Notes: generated by a model from the sequence alone, not told the origin. A DNA stretch of 64,000 nucleotides from Sphingobium cloacae (GCF_002355855.1 NZ_AP017655.1:930001-994000), one strand, 5' to 3'. Numbered from the stretch's first letter, positions 37,175 to 46,633 are shown. A program made the numbers and translations.

Positions 37175-37639
37175 ATGAAGGGGTTTTTGCTGGCTGCGGG
37201 CGTGTCCGGGGCGTTGTTGGCCGCAGGTGCGGCGAAGGCCGCGCCGAACAAGCCGGTGCCCTATTGGGCCTCGCTCGCGCAGGACGAAGCGCGGATGCGT
37301 GTCGGGCCCAGCCTCGACTACCCGTCCAACTGGGTCTATCGCCGCCGCGACCTGCCGGTGAAGGTGGTGCAGGTGTTGGGCCTGTGGCGCAAGGTCGAGG
37401 ATTCGACAGGCGCGCAGGGCTGGATGCATGTCCGGCTGCTCAGCGACACGCCGACCGCCATCGTGACCGCCGACGCGGCACCGATGCGTCAATCGCCCAG
37501 CGACGATGCACGGGCCTTGTTCCGCGCACAGAAAGGCGTGGTGGGCCGCCTTTCCTCCTGCTCGAACGGCTGGTGCGCCTTCGACGTGCGGGGACAGAAG
37601 GGCTTCGTCAAGGCGACGGATATCTGGGGCGCGCGATAA
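37175..37639 (+). CDS. Secreted SH3-like domain protein
   Basis: ATG 37175 gives 154 residues with a signal peptide (KGFLLAAGVSGALLAAGAAK, cleavage near AKA|A). Two bacterial SH3 repeats follow: MRVGPSLDYPSNWVYRRRDL with VQVLGLWRKVEDSTGAQGWM, and PMRQSPSDDARALFRAQKGV with GWCAFDVRGQKGFVKATDI. Periplasmic SH3_3/SH3_4 proteins bind peptidoglycan or modulate envelope enzymes. A longer open frame upstream is antisense to the dehydrogenase and not real. Confidence 0.85.
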   Translation: MKGFLLAAGVSGALLAAGAAKAAPNKPVPYWASLAQDEARMRVGPSLDYPSNWVYRRRDLPVKVVQVLGLWRKVEDSTGAQGWMHVRLLSDTPTAIVTADAAPMRQSPSDDARALFRAQKGVVGRLSSCSNGWCAFDVRGQKGFVKATDIWGAR

Positions 37640-37685
37640 ACGGGGCTTTCGTAGCGGTTTACGGGCAATTGTTGCCGTTCCTTCA

Positions 37686-37745
37686 CCCCGTTCGGGCTGA
37701 GCCCTTCGACTGACTGCTTGCAGCAGTCGCTCAGGGCGAATGGGG
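37686..37745. repeat. Palindromic intergenic element 1 (REP-like)
   Basis: Outer arms at 37686-37702 and 37729-37745 pair with three mismatches, and an inner perfect stem GACTGC/GCAGTC (37712-37717 and 37723-37728) closes on a TTGCA loop. The TTCGGGCTGAGCCCTTCGAC core resembles palindromes widely scattered in sphingomonad genomes, as far as I recall. It lies 47 bp downstream of the SH3 gene stop. Confidence 0.6.
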
Positions 37746-37769
37746 ATGGGTGTCTGAAATTGAAGTGCG

Positions 37770-37839
37770 CCCTGCTCCTGCGAAGGCAGGTGCCCAGTTC
37801 CACCGTTTCATCTGGGCTCCTGCCTTCGCAGGAGCAGGG
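37770..37839. repeat. Palindromic intergenic element 2 (21-bp perfect arms)
   Basis: Arms 37770-37790 and 37819-37839 (CCCTGCTCCTGCGAAGGCAG...) are perfect inverted repeats. After one T-T mismatch, GCCCAG/CTGGGC extends the stem, leaving a loop of about 14 nt. It resembles a mobile REP/MITE-like palindrome. With element 1 it fills much of the 353-bp gap before the Amt-like gene; the remaining 150 bp show no further gene. Confidence 0.7.
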
Positions 37840-37992
37840 TACATATGGATAACCGGACAGTCCGCGCCCGCGCGCCGCTCCCTAACCAACCTTCGCCGTG
37901 CATGCTGCGCATGGCGCAATCGTCAAACCGGCTCCTCGGCCTCCCCTGCTTATCGAAGTTTTTACCGGCGCGCGGTTAGAGAGAAAGCCGTT

Positions 37993-39285
37993 ATGAAACA
38001 GCCGGTCTTTCCCATGCGCCCTTTGATCGCCCTGCCCTTCGCCATGGCCCTGCTGACGCCGCAAGCGGCCTTCGCGCAGGATATCGCCGCCGATAGCGGC
38101 GATACGGCGTGGATGATGCTGTGCGCCATGCTGGTCCTGCTGGCGGCGTTGCCGGGGGTGGCGCTGAGGCTGGCGGGAGCCGCCTCCGTGCGGAACGCGC
38201 TTTCAGCCGTGGCGGGGAATATGGGCGTGGCGGCGAGCGTGTCGCTGGCCTGGGCCATGGCTGGATATAGCCTGGTCTATGCGGCGGGCGACGCGTGGCT
38301 GGGCGGGATCGGCAACCTGATGCTCGCCCATCTGGCGGCGTTGCGGGACGGCATGACCGTGCCGGAATCGGCCTTTGTCCTGTTTCAGATGAGCCTCGCC
38401 CTGTTCGCGGCCTGTCTGGCCGGTGGAGCGGTGGTCGGGCGTGGCCGCGCGGGATGGCTGACGCTGTTCGCGCCGCTGTGGCTGCTGCTGGTCTATGTGC
38501 CGATCGCCCATTGGACATGGGGCGGCGGATGGCTGGCGAATGTGGGCGTCATGGATTTCGCGGGCGGACTGGTCGTGCATGTCTGCGCGGGTTTCTCCGC
38601 GCTTTCGCTGGGGTTGATCGCGGGGAAGCGCGCGCCGGGAAAGACCGACGCGCACGCGCCGCTGCTGGGCATGGCGGGAGGCGCGCTGATCTGGCTGGGA
38701 TCGGCGGGAAGCATCGGCGGATGGGCGCTGGGCGCGACGGACGACGCCGCGACGGCGATCCTGAACGGCCATTTCGCGGCCTGCGCGGGAGCGCTCGGCT
38801 GGATCGCGCTGGACCGGCTGCTGGGCGGACGGGCCACGGCGACGGGCGCGGTTGCGGGCGCTCTGGCGGGGATCGCGGCGGGTGCGGCGAGCGCGGCGCT
38901 GGTGGGCGCGGGCGGCGCCATGCTGATCGGCGCCGTCGCGGCGGCGATTTGCCGGGGGATCGGTGGCGTGCCGGGCAGGCTGACGGACGATCCGGCACGG
39001 ATTTTCGTGCTGCATGGGATCGGTGGTGTGGCGGGCGTTCTGCTGCTGCCGGTCTTCGTGCTGCCCGTGCTGGGGGGCGTCGGGTTCGAGAGCGGCATCG
39101 GGCTGGGCGGCGCCTTGCTCAGCCAGGCGATCGGGGTGATCGTGGTGGCGCTGTGGTCGATGGCGGGGACGGCAATCGCGGCGTTCCTCATTTCCATGGC
39201 ACTGCCCTTGCGCGCGAGCCCGGAGGATGAGGAAAACGGGCTGGACGCGGCGCTGCACGGCGAGCAGGCGTGGGATTTCCGCTAG
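37993..39285 (+). CDS. amt: Ammonium transporter (Amt) family protein
   Basis: ATG 37993 gives 430 residues. A signal peptide (FPMRPLIALPFAMALLTPQA) precedes about 11 transmembrane helices. Amt features are present: PIAHWTWGGGWLANVGVMDF, the first pore histidine in GGLVVHVCAG, the second in LHGIGGVAGVLLL and the C-terminal LDAALHGEQAW. The sequence is unusually Ala/Gly-rich and divergent (for example GALAGIAAGAASAALVGAGG). No glnK gene is linked. A GT2 gene follows after 4 nt. The longer frame from 37750 covers the repeats and is not coding. Confidence 0.85.
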   Translation: MKQPVFPMRPLIALPFAMALLTPQAAFAQDIAADSGDTAWMMLCAMLVLLAALPGVALRLAGAASVRNALSAVAGNMGVAASVSLAWAMAGYSLVYAAGDAWLGGIGNLMLAHLAALRDGMTVPESAFVLFQMSLALFAACLAGGAVVGRGRAGWLTLFAPLWLLLVYVPIAHWTWGGGWLANVGVMDFAGGLVVHVCAGFSALSLGLIAGKRAPGKTDAHAPLLGMAGGALIWLGSAGSIGGWALGATDDAATAILNGHFAACAGALGWIALDRLLGGRATATGAVAGALAGIAAGAASAALVGAGGAMLIGAVAAAICRGIGGVPGRLTDDPARIFVLHGIGGVAGVLLLPVFVLPVLGGVGFESGIGLGGALLSQAIGVIVVALWSMAGTAIAAFLISMALPLRASPEDEENGLDAALHGEQAWDFR

Positions 39286-39289
39286 GCGC

Positions 39290-40147
39290 ATGACGGTCGC
39301 CGTCGGCATTTTCGCGCATCAGGAGGAACGGCGCATCGGCCTGTGCCTTGGTTCGCTGCCGCTGGACCGGGACGATATGCGCTTTCACATATTGGCGAAC
39401 GGCACGACCGACGCGACGGTGGAGCGGGCGCGGGCCTGTGCCGCGGGGCGGCCGCATGTCATCGTCCATGACATCGCGCAGGGCGGCAAGTCGCGGACGT
39501 GGAATCATTTCGTGCATGACCTGCTGAACGGAGACGAGGAAACGGTCGTCTTCATGGACGGCGACGCGGAGATCGCGCCCGGCTCCATCGATGCGCTGGT
39601 CGCCGCCCTCGCCGCCCATCCGCACGCCAATGCCGCCGCCGGGATGCCGATGAACGGACGGCAGGCAGAGACCTACCGGCGCAACCTGAAGATCGAGGGC
39701 GGACTGTTCGGCGATCTTTATGCCCTGTCCCGGCCTTTCCTGACGGCGATCCGGGATCGGGGACTGCGCCTGCCCGACGATCTGATCGGCGACGACGGGC
39801 TGGTCGCGGCATGGGCGCATAACGATCTGGAGCGGGACGAAAACTGGGCGCTGGAGCGGATCGTCGCCTGCGACGGCGCGGGTTTCCGCTGCGAGCCGGT
39901 CAGCCTGCTGAGCCCGGCAAGCTGGCATATGCAATATCGGCGCATGAACAATTATTCGGTGCGCCATTTCCAGAACCGGATCGTGTCCGACATCATGGGG
40001 CGGGATGGGCCGCAAGGGCTGCCGCGCCGGATGGCGGAGCTGTATGGCGAATGGCTGCCGCGCTTCAGGCCGAGGCGCGGCCCGGCGGGCTGGTTCGACC
40101 GCAGGGCGCTGGGCCGGATGCGGGCGCAGGTGCCCGATGGCCGCTAA
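39290..40147 (+). CDS. Glycosyltransferase family 2 protein
   Basis: ATG 39290, 4 nt after the amt stop, gives 285 residues. The GT-A fold is seen as VAVGIFAHQEERRIGLCLGS, IAQGGKSRTWNHFVHDLL, the DxD-type VVFMDGDAEIAP and the acceptor-region LIGDDGLVAAWAHND. It probably transfers a sugar to a lipid or polysaccharide on the cytosolic face; no transmembrane helix is obvious. The coupling to an ammonium transporter is unexpected and may only be transcriptional convenience. Confidence 0.8.
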   Translation: MTVAVGIFAHQEERRIGLCLGSLPLDRDDMRFHILANGTTDATVERARACAAGRPHVIVHDIAQGGKSRTWNHFVHDLLNGDEETVVFMDGDAEIAPGSIDALVAALAAHPHANAAAGMPMNGRQAETYRRNLKIEGGLFGDLYALSRPFLTAIRDRGLRLPDDLIGDDGLVAAWAHNDLERDENWALERIVACDGAGFRCEPVSLLSPASWHMQYRRMNNYSVRHFQNRIVSDIMGRDGPQGLPRRMAELYGEWLPRFRPRRGPAGWFDRRALGRMRAQVPDGR

Positions 40148-41479
40148 TTAGCGGTCCTTGCCTGCCAGTTCCTTATTGATGAACAGGGCCAGGCCGGTGA
40201 CGACCGCGCCCGACAGCAGATAGACGCCCGACGCCGCCAGCCCGAAAGTGGTCGACAGGGCCAGCGCGACAAGCGGCGCGAACCCCGCCCCCACCAGCCA
40301 TGCGAGGTCCGATGTCAGGGCCGATCCGGTATAGCGGGTGGCGCTGGAGAAATTGGACGCCACCACGCCCGACGACTGCCCGAAGCTGAGGCCCAGAAGG
40401 ATGAAGCCCAGCACCATGAAGGCGACTTCGGACAGGTCGCCGCCGTTCAACAGCAGCGGCGCGGCGATGGAGAAGATGCCGATGCCGAGCGCCGAATAAG
40501 CGAGCAGCGAGCGGCGGCCGACCTGGTCGGCGACGAAGCCCGACACGATGATGGCGAGGATGCCGACGCAGGCGCCGATCATCTCGATGCCGAGGAAACG
40601 CTCCAGCGGCTGCTGCGTATAGAGGGCGATCCAGGAGAGCGGGAACACCGTCACCATATGGAACAGCGCGAAGCTCGCCAGCGGGGCGAAGGCGCCGATG
40701 ACGATGTTGCGTCCGTCGCTGCGGACGGTTTCCAGCACGGGAGAAGGTTGCAGTTCCTTCGATTCGAACAGCCGCTCGAACTCATGGGTGACGACGATGC
40801 GCAGGCGCGCGAACAGCGCCACCACGTTGATCGCGAAGGCCACGAAGAAGGGATAGCGCCAGCCCCAGTCGAGGAAATCGGCGCGCGACAGGGTGGAAAG
40901 GAAGAAGGCGAACAGGCCGCTCGCCACCAGCAGGGCGATGGGCGCGCCGAGCTGCGGCATCATCGCATACCAGCCGCGCTTGTTGCGGGGGGCGTTGAGG
41001 GAGAGCAGCGAGGCGAGGCCGTCCCAGGTGCCGCCCAGCGCCACGCCCTGCCCGCAGCGGAACAGCGCCAGCAGCGCCGCCGACCAATGGCCGATGGTGT
41101 CGTATCCGGGCAGGAAGGCGATGGCCGCCGTCGATCCGCCCAGCAGGAACAGCGCGATGGTGAGCTTCACGGCCCGGCCGTGATGGCGGTCCACCCACAT
41201 GAAGATGACGGAGCCGATCGGCCGCGTGACGAAGGCCAGCGCGAAGAGGGCGAAGGACCAGAGCGTCCCCGCCAGGGGGCTGAGATAGGGGAAGACGTGC
41301 GCCGGAAAGACGATGCAGGATGCGATGGCGTAGACGAAGAAATCGAAAAATTCGGACGTGCGGCCGATGATGACGCCGATCGCGATCTCGCCGGGGGCGA
41401 CCCGCTTGTGCCGCGCGGTCACGCTGCGCGCATCGCGTTCCATCGCGGTCGAAGAGGGCGTGGTCGTCACGGAGGTCAT
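40148..41479 (-). CDS. MFS transporter, metabolite:H+ symporter family
   Basis: ATG 41479 gives 443 residues with 12 transmembrane helices. GRTSEFFDFFVYAIASCIVF at the N-terminus, FVTRPIGSVIFMWVDRHHGR (MFS loop 2-3 motif) and LALFRCGQGVALGGTWDGLA are typical of the citrate/proline-betaine-type MHS symporters. The substrate is probably an organic acid or osmolyte and is undefined. The frame is open 15 codons upstream. It is divergent from the cyo operon and convergent with the GT2 gene (0 bp between the stops). Confidence 0.87.
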   Translation of the reverse strand: MTSVTTTPSSTAMERDARSVTARHKRVAPGEIAIGVIIGRTSEFFDFFVYAIASCIVFPAHVFPYLSPLAGTLWSFALFALAFVTRPIGSVIFMWVDRHHGRAVKLTIALFLLGGSTAAIAFLPGYDTIGHWSAALLALFRCGQGVALGGTWDGLASLLSLNAPRNKRGWYAMMPQLGAPIALLVASGLFAFFLSTLSRADFLDWGWRYPFFVAFAINVVALFARLRIVVTHEFERLFESKELQPSPVLETVRSDGRNIVIGAFAPLASFALFHMVTVFPLSWIALYTQQPLERFLGIEMIGACVGILAIIVSGFVADQVGRRSLLAYSALGIGIFSIAAPLLLNGGDLSEVAFMVLGFILLGLSFGQSSGVVASNFSSATRYTGSALTSDLAWLVGAGFAPLVALALSTTFGLAASGVYLLSGAVVTGLALFINKELAGKDR

Positions 41480-41505
41480 GGTGTCTCGCTGGCCTTCAGT
41501 CTGCG

Positions 41506-41530
41506 GGAACGATCCATGTCGCATTTCGTT
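41506..41530 (+). promoter_or_regulatory. EcfG-type promoter match upstream of cyoA
   Basis: GGAAC (41506-41510) and CGTT (41527-41530) have a 16-nt spacer and lie in the 166-bp gap between the divergent MFS gene and cyoA. A start near 41537 would give a leader of roughly 110 nt before cyoA. The consensus match is exact, but a chance hit is possible and the gene is not a classic general stress target. Confidence 0.45.
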
Positions 41531-41645
41531 GCGGAGAGTCGAATCGTGCCGGTGGTCGAACAGGCCATGCCCTATTTTGCACCTGCGAGGGGATAGGACA
41601 AAAGGTCCAATGTCGATCCGTAGATGCCCTGACTATGCGAGGAGC

Positions 41646-42785
41646 ATGACCGTTCGCCGAATCATCGACCGTTCCGCATTTTTGCGCCGCTTCAGCCCTG
41701 CCCTGCTGCTGCCGCTGGGCGGATGCGATTGGATATTGATGAACCCGGCGGGTGATGTTGCGTTGCAGCAACGCGACCTGATCCTGATCTCCACGGCGCT
41801 GATGCTGCTCATCATCCTGCCGGTGATGGCGATGACGGTGTGGTTCGCGTGGCGTTATCGGGAAAAGGCGCAGGCGGAGGATTACGATCCCGATTGGGAC
41901 CATTCGACGACGCTGGAACTGCTGATCTGGTCCGCCCCGCTGCTCATCATCATCGCGCTGGGGGCGATCACCTGGACCAGCACGCATTTGCTGGACCCCT
42001 ATCGCCCCATCGAGCGGATCGACCATCAGCGCAAGGTGGACCCCGCCGCCCCGCGCCTGAAGGTCGAAGTGGTGGCGATGGACTGGAAATGGCTGTTCAT
42101 CTACCCCGACCTCGGCATCGCGACGGTGAATGAGCTGGCCGCGCCGGTCGACCAGCCGATCGAGTTCAGGATAACATCGTCCAGCATCATGAACAGCTTC
42201 TTCGTGCCCGCGCTGGCGGGGCAGATCTACGCCATGCCGGGGATGCAGACGGTGCTGCACGCGGTCGCCAACAGGCCGGGGAATTTCGAGGGCTTTTCCG
42301 CCAATTATTCGGGCGCGGGCTTTTCCAACATGCGCTTCCGATTCCATGCGATGGACCAGGCCGGGTTCGATCGGTGGGTCGCGAAGGTCAGGGCGAGCGG
42401 CGCGGGGCTGGACCGGGCGGCCTATGTGAAGCTGGAACAGCCGAGCGAGAAGGTGCCGCCGATGCATTTCGGCAGGGTCGATCCGGCGATGTTCCACGCC
42501 GCGCTCAACATGTGCGCGCAGCCGGGCAAGCGGTGCATGGACGCGGTGATGATGACCGACGCCAGGGGCGGCGCGGGCAAGGAATCGGCGCGCGATACGG
42601 AAGGGCTGCGGCATGACGGCACCATCGACGTGGGCGGCTTCCACCCCCTGCCGCCGGGCAAGCGCGGCGAGATCGCCCAGCCCGCCGGGATGACCCCTGC
42701 GGCCGAACGCACGCCCGCCGAACAGGGTCATCAGGCTCCGGGGCAGAAGGATGCCGACGGGCATGGAGGGCATCATGGCATGTGA
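41646..42785 (+). CDS. cyoA: Cytochrome bo3-type ubiquinol oxidase subunit II
   Basis: About 379 residues from ATG 41646; an in-frame ATG at 41610 is an alternative. The signal ends in a lipobox (LLPLGGC, C27). Two transmembrane helices follow (LILISTALMLLIILPVMAM; LELLIWSAPLLIIIALGAIT), then the cupredoxin domain with AMDWKWLFIYPDLGIATVNE. No CuA ligand set (CxxxC) is present, so this is a quinol rather than a cytochrome c oxidase. The long C-terminal tail is His-rich. It heads the cyo operon. Confidence 0.93.
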   Translation: MTVRRIIDRSAFLRRFSPALLLPLGGCDWILMNPAGDVALQQRDLILISTALMLLIILPVMAMTVWFAWRYREKAQAEDYDPDWDHSTTLELLIWSAPLLIIIALGAITWTSTHLLDPYRPIERIDHQRKVDPAAPRLKVEVVAMDWKWLFIYPDLGIATVNELAAPVDQPIEFRITSSSIMNSFFVPALAGQIYAMPGMQTVLHAVANRPGNFEGFSANYSGAGFSNMRFRFHAMDQAGFDRWVAKVRASGAGLDRAAYVKLEQPSEKVPPMHFGRVDPAMFHAALNMCAQPGKRCMDAVMMTDARGGAGKESARDTEGLRHDGTIDVGGFHPLPPGKRGEIAQPAGMTPAAERTPAEQGHQAPGQKDADGHGGHHGM

Positions 42786-42855
42786 TGTTCCACCCTCCCC
42801 GCCGCGAGCGGCCATTCCATCCTTTCCCCTTTCCTTTCGCCTGAAGGCCTGAACC

Positions 42856-44874
42856 ATGTCCCCCCATCCCGCAGCGGAAAATAGCGGCATCTGGAAACTG
42901 ATCTTCGGGCGGCTCGACTGGAGCGCCATCCCGATCCACGAGCCGATCCTGATCGGCACCTTCATCGCGGTCGCCATCGGCGGCGGCGCGGTGCTGGGCC
43001 TCGTCACCAGATACCGCCTCTGGGGCATGTTGTGGCGCGACTGGTTCACCACGGTCGACCACAAGCGCATCGGCATCATGTACATGATCCTGGGCCTCGT
43101 CATGTTCGTGCGCGGGTTCGCCGACGCGATCATGATGCGGTTGCAGCAGGCGATGGCGTTCAACGGGTCCGAAGGCTATCTGAACGCGCATCATTACGAC
43201 CAGATCTTCACGGCGCACGGCGTCATCATGATCTTCTTCGTCGCGATGCCGATGATTACCGGGATCATGAACTATATGGTGCCGCTCCAGATCGGGGCGC
43301 GGGACGTGAGCTTTCCCTTCCTCAACAATTTCAGCTTCTGGATGACCACGGCGGGGGCCGTCATCGTCATGATGTCGCTGTTCGTGGGTGAGTTCGCGCG
43401 GACGGGATGGCTCGCCTATCCGCCGTTGTCGGGCATCGCCTACAGTCCCGGCGTAGGGGTCGATTATTATATCTGGGGACTACAGGTCGCGGGCATCGGG
43501 ACGCTGCTGTCCGGCGTCAACCTGATCGCGACCATCGTCAAGATGCGCGCGCCGGGCATGACGATGATGAAGCTGCCCATCTTCGTGTGGACTTCGCTGC
43601 TCGCCAACGTGCTGATCGTCGCGGCCTTCCCGGTGCTGACCGCCGTTCTGGCGCTGCTCAGCCTCGACCGCTATGTCGGGACGGCGTTCTTCACGAACGA
43701 CTTCGGCGGCAATCCGATGATGTATGTGAACCTCATCTGGATATGGGGCCATCCGGAGGTCTATATCCTGATCCTGCCGCTGTTCGGCGTGTTCTCCGAG
43801 GTCACCTCCACCTTCTCGAACAAGCGGCTCTTCGGCTATTCGTCGATGGTCTATGCGACGGTGGTGATCGCGATCCTGAGCTACCTCGTCTGGCTGCACC
43901 ATTTCTTCACCATGGGATCGGGGGCGAGCGTCAACAGCTTCTTCGGCATCACGACGATGGTGATTTCGATCCCGACCGGCGCGAAGCTCTTCAACTGGCT
44001 GTTCACCATGTATCGCGGGCGCATCCGCTTCGAACTGCCGATGATGTGGACCATCGCCTTCATGCTGACCTTCGTGGTCGGGGGCATGACCGGCGTGCTG
44101 CTGGCGGTGCCGCCCGCCGACTTCGTGCTGCACAACTCGCTGTTCCTGATCGCGCATTTCCATAACGTCATCATCGGCGGCGTGCTGTTCGGCCTGTTCG
44201 CGGCGATCAACTATTGGTGGCCCAAGGCGTTCGGCTTCAGGCTGGACCGCAAATGGGGCGTGCGCAGCTTCTGGCTGTGGGTCGTGGGCTTCTGGTTCGC
44301 GTTCATGCCGCTCTATATCCTGGGCCTGATGGGCGTGACGCGGCGGATGCGGGTGTTTGATGACCCCAGCCTGCAAATCTGGTTCGAGATCGCGGCGCTG
44401 GGCGCGGTCATGATCGCGGCGGGCATCGCGTGCATGTTCATCCAGTTCGGGGTCAGCATCAAGAATCGCGAGAAGCTGCGCGACACGACCGGCGATCCGT
44501 GGAACGGCCGGACGCTGGAATGGTCGACCAGTTCGCCGCCGCCGGACTATAATTTCGCCTTCACGCCGGTCATCCACGACGGCGACGCCTGGGCCGACAT
44601 GAAGAAGCGCGGATACCGGCGCCCGACCAGCGGGTTCGAGCCGATCCATATGCCGGGCAACACCGGCGCGGGCATCATCCTTGCGGGGCTGTCGGTCGCC
44701 TTTTCCGTCGGCATGATCTGGTACATGTGGTGGCTCGCGGGGCTGAGCTTCGTTGGCATCCTGGCGGTCGCGATCGGCCACACCTTCAACTACAAGCGCG
44801 ACTTCCATATCCCGAGGGACGTGGTCGAGCGCACCGAGGGCGAGCGCACCCGTCAGCTCGCGATGCAGGGCTAA
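42856..44874 (+). CDS. cyoB: Cytochrome bo3-type ubiquinol oxidase subunit I
   Basis: The 672-residue heme-copper oxidase subunit has about 15 transmembrane helices. [20 protein letters not shown] opens the core, [16 protein letters not shown] contains a low-spin heme ligand, and [20 protein letters not shown] holds the CuB His-Tyr cross-link region. [10 protein letters not shown] gives the high-spin and low-spin heme ligands. It reduces oxygen to water and pumps protons, taking electrons from ubiquinol. The gene is 70 bp after cyoA. Confidence 0.96.
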   Translation: MSPHPAAENSGIWKLIFGRLDWSAIPIHEPILIGTFIAVAIGGGAVLGLVTRYRLWGMLWRDWFTTVDHKRIGIMYMILGLVMFVRGFADAIMMRLQQAMAFNGSEGYLNAHHYDQIFTAHGVIMIFFVAMPMITGIMNYMVPLQIGARDVSFPFLNNFSFWMTTAGAVIVMMSLFVGEFARTGWLAYPPLSGIAYSPGVGVDYYIWGLQVAGIGTLLSGVNLIATIVKMRAPGMTMMKLPIFVWTSLLANVLIVAAFPVLTAVLALLSLDRYVGTAFFTNDFGGNPMMYVNLIWIWGHPEVYILILPLFGVFSEVTSTFSNKRLFGYSSMVYATVVIAILSYLVWLHHFFTMGSGASVNSFFGITTMVISIPTGAKLFNWLFTMYRGRIRFELPMMWTIAFMLTFVVGGMTGVLLAVPPADFVLHNSLFLIAHFHNVIIGGVLFGLFAAINYWWPKAFGFRLDRKWGVRSFWLWVVGFWFAFMPLYILGLMGVTRRMRVFDDPSLQIWFEIAALGAVMIAAGIACMFIQFGVSIKNREKLRDTTGDPWNGRTLEWSTSSPPPDYNFAFTPVIHDGDAWADMKKRGYRRPTSGFEPIHMPGNTGAGIILAGLSVAFSVGMIWYMWWLAGLSFVGILAVAIGHTFNYKRDFHIPRDVVERTEGERTRQLAMQG

Positions 44875-44880
44875 AGGCAG

Positions 44881-45537
44881 ATGGCAAGCACACCTACCCC
44901 AAATTCCCTTGGCGATCCCGCCTTCCTCGACAAGGACGGCAAGCCGATCTTCCATCTGGAACAGGAACCGCACCATCCCGAAGGCTCCAGCACCATGCTG
45001 GGCTTCTGGATGTACCTGATGAGCGACTGCCTCATCTTCGCCTGCCTGTTCGCGACCTATGCGGTGCTGGACGGCAACTACGCCGCCGGGCCGGGGCCGA
45101 AAGACCTGTTCGACCTGCCGCTGGTGGCGCTGAACACGGCGATGCTGCTGTTCTCCTCCATCACATACGGCTTTGCGATGCTGTCGATGGAGAAGAACCG
45201 GATCGGCGCGACGCAAGGCTGGCTGGCGGTCACCGGCCTTTTCGGCCTCGCCTTCCTCGGCATCGAGCTGTACGAGTTCGCGCACCTCATCCATGAGGGC
45301 GCGACGCCGATGCGGTCGGGTTTCCTCTCCGCCTTCTTCGCGCTGGTCGGCACCCACGGGCTGCACGTCACCTTCGGCATCGTCTGGCTGGTGACGCTGA
45401 TGGCGCAGGTCGCGCAAAAGGGGCTGATCCCCGCCAACCAGCGGCGGTTGATGTGCCTTTCGATGTTCTGGCACTTCCTCGACGTCATCTGGATCGGCGT
45501 CTTCACCTTCGTTTACCTGATGGGGATGCTGCGATGA
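44881..45537 (+). CDS. cyoC: Cytochrome bo3-type ubiquinol oxidase subunit III
   Basis: The 218-residue subunit III has five transmembrane helices. TMLGFWMYLMSDCLIFACLF, GTHGLHVTFGIVWLVTLMAQ and CLSMFWHFLDVIWIGVFTFV are standard. It supports oxidase assembly and stability. It starts 6 nt after cyoB and overlaps cyoD by ATGA (45534-45537). Confidence 0.95.
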   Translation: MASTPTPNSLGDPAFLDKDGKPIFHLEQEPHHPEGSSTMLGFWMYLMSDCLIFACLFATYAVLDGNYAAGPGPKDLFDLPLVALNTAMLLFSSITYGFAMLSMEKNRIGATQGWLAVTGLFGLAFLGIELYEFAHLIHEGATPMRSGFLSAFFALVGTHGLHVTFGIVWLVTLMAQVAQKGLIPANQRRLMCLSMFWHFLDVIWIGVFTFVYLMGMLR

Positions 45538-45926
45538 GCGCGCACGAGAATCACGACGCCCATGGCCATCATGGGGGCGGCCAGGCGCACGGCACGTTCG
45601 GCAGCTACATGATCGGCTTCGGCCTGTCGGTGATCCTGACGGCCGTCCCCTTCTGGCTGGTGATGACAGGCACTTTCGCCGATCCGAAGACGACCGCTTT
45701 CGTCATCATGGCCTTTGCGGCGGTGCAGATCGTCGTGCACATGGTCTTCTTCCTGCACATGAACACGCGGTCGGAAGGCGGGTGGACGATGATGGCGCTG
45801 ATCTTCACGCTGGTGCTGGTGGTCATCACCCTGGCCGGATCGATGTGGGTCATGTACCATCTCAACCATAATATGATGCCCCAGATGCAGGGAATGAGCG
45901 TCCACGACATGAGCCAGATGCCGTGA
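45534..45926 (+). CDS. cyoD: Cytochrome bo3-type ubiquinol oxidase subunit IV
   Basis: ATG 45534 gives 130 residues: a His-rich N-terminus (HENHDAHGHHGGGQAHG), then three transmembrane helices including SYMIGFGLSVILTAVPFWLV and AFAAVQIVVHMVFFLHMNTR. It overlaps cyoC by ATGA and the SURF1 gene by GTGA. CyoD assists CuB assembly in subunit I. The usual cyoE (heme O synthase) does not follow. Confidence 0.94.
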   Translation: MSAHENHDAHGHHGGGQAHGTFGSYMIGFGLSVILTAVPFWLVMTGTFADPKTTAFVIMAFAAVQIVVHMVFFLHMNTRSEGGWTMMALIFTLVLVVITLAGSMWVMYHLNHNMMPQMQGMSVHDMSQMP

Positions 45927-46633
45927 CGGCAAGGAGGCGGTCGGCGGGGTTCCTGATCGGGCTGACGCTGATCGCGGCTTTGCTGGTGGCGGGATTCGGC
46001 GCGCTGGGCGCGTGGCAGGTAAAGCGGCTGGCGTGGAAGCGCGACCTGATCGCGCGGGTGGAGGCGCGAATCCATGCCGATCCGGTGGCGGCTCCCCGAT
46101 CGGCGGGCAAGGCGGACGAATATCGGCGACTGCGCGTGACGGGGCGCTTCCTGAACGACGAGGCGACGCTGGTGCAGGCCGCGACGGTGCGCGGGGCGGG
46201 CTATTGGGTGATGACGCCGCTCGTGACGGAAGACGGCTTTACCGTGATCGTCAATCGGGGTTTCGTGCCGCCGGAGGCGAAGGCCGCTTATGAGCGGCCG
46301 CAGGGGCCGGTGACGCTGACCGGACTGCTGCGGGTGAGCGAGCCGGGCGGCGGGTTCCTGCGCGCCAACGATCCGGCGGCGGACCGCTGGTACTCCCGGG
46401 ACGTGGCGGCCATGGCGGCCAAGCGCGGGCTGAAGCGGCCGGTCGCCGGCTATTTCATCGATGCGGAGGCTTCCCCTTCCCCCGATATGCCGCCGGTCGG
46501 CGGGCTGACCGTCGTCGCCTTTCCCAATCATCATCTTTCCTATGCGCTGACATGGTTCGCGCTGGCGATCATGAGCGCGGGCGCATACATCTTCGTCATG
46601 CGTGTGGAGTGGAAAGCGCGCGCGGCGGCATGA
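45923..46633 (+). CDS. SURF1 family oxidase assembly protein
   Basis: GTG 45923 gives 236 residues with a transmembrane helix at each end (FLIGLTLIAALLVAGFGALG; LTWFALAIMSAGAYIFVMRV). Between them are GAWQVKRLAWKRDLIARVEA, EYRRLRVTGRFLNDEATLVQ and VNRGFVPPE, the conserved SURF1 core. SURF1 delivers heme during oxidase assembly. The overlapping position behind cyoD suggests service to this quinol oxidase. It also overlaps the kinase gene by ATGA. Confidence 0.9.
   Translation: MTARRRSAGFLIGLTLIAALLVAGFGALGAWQVKRLAWKRDLIARVEARIHADPVAAPRSAGKADEYRRLRVTGRFLNDEATLVQAATVRGAGYWVMTPLVTEDGFTVIVNRGFVPPEAKAAYERPQGPVTLTGLLRVSEPGGGFLRANDPAADRWYSRDVAAMAAKRGLKRPVAGYFIDAEASPSPDMPPVGGLTVVAFPNHHLSYALTWFALAIMSAGAYIFVMRVEWKARAAA

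Noticed and set aside
43480..45474. 664-codon open frame antisense to cyoB/cyoC
   Set aside because: It covers two well-supported membrane genes on the other strand and lacks any recognisable domain.
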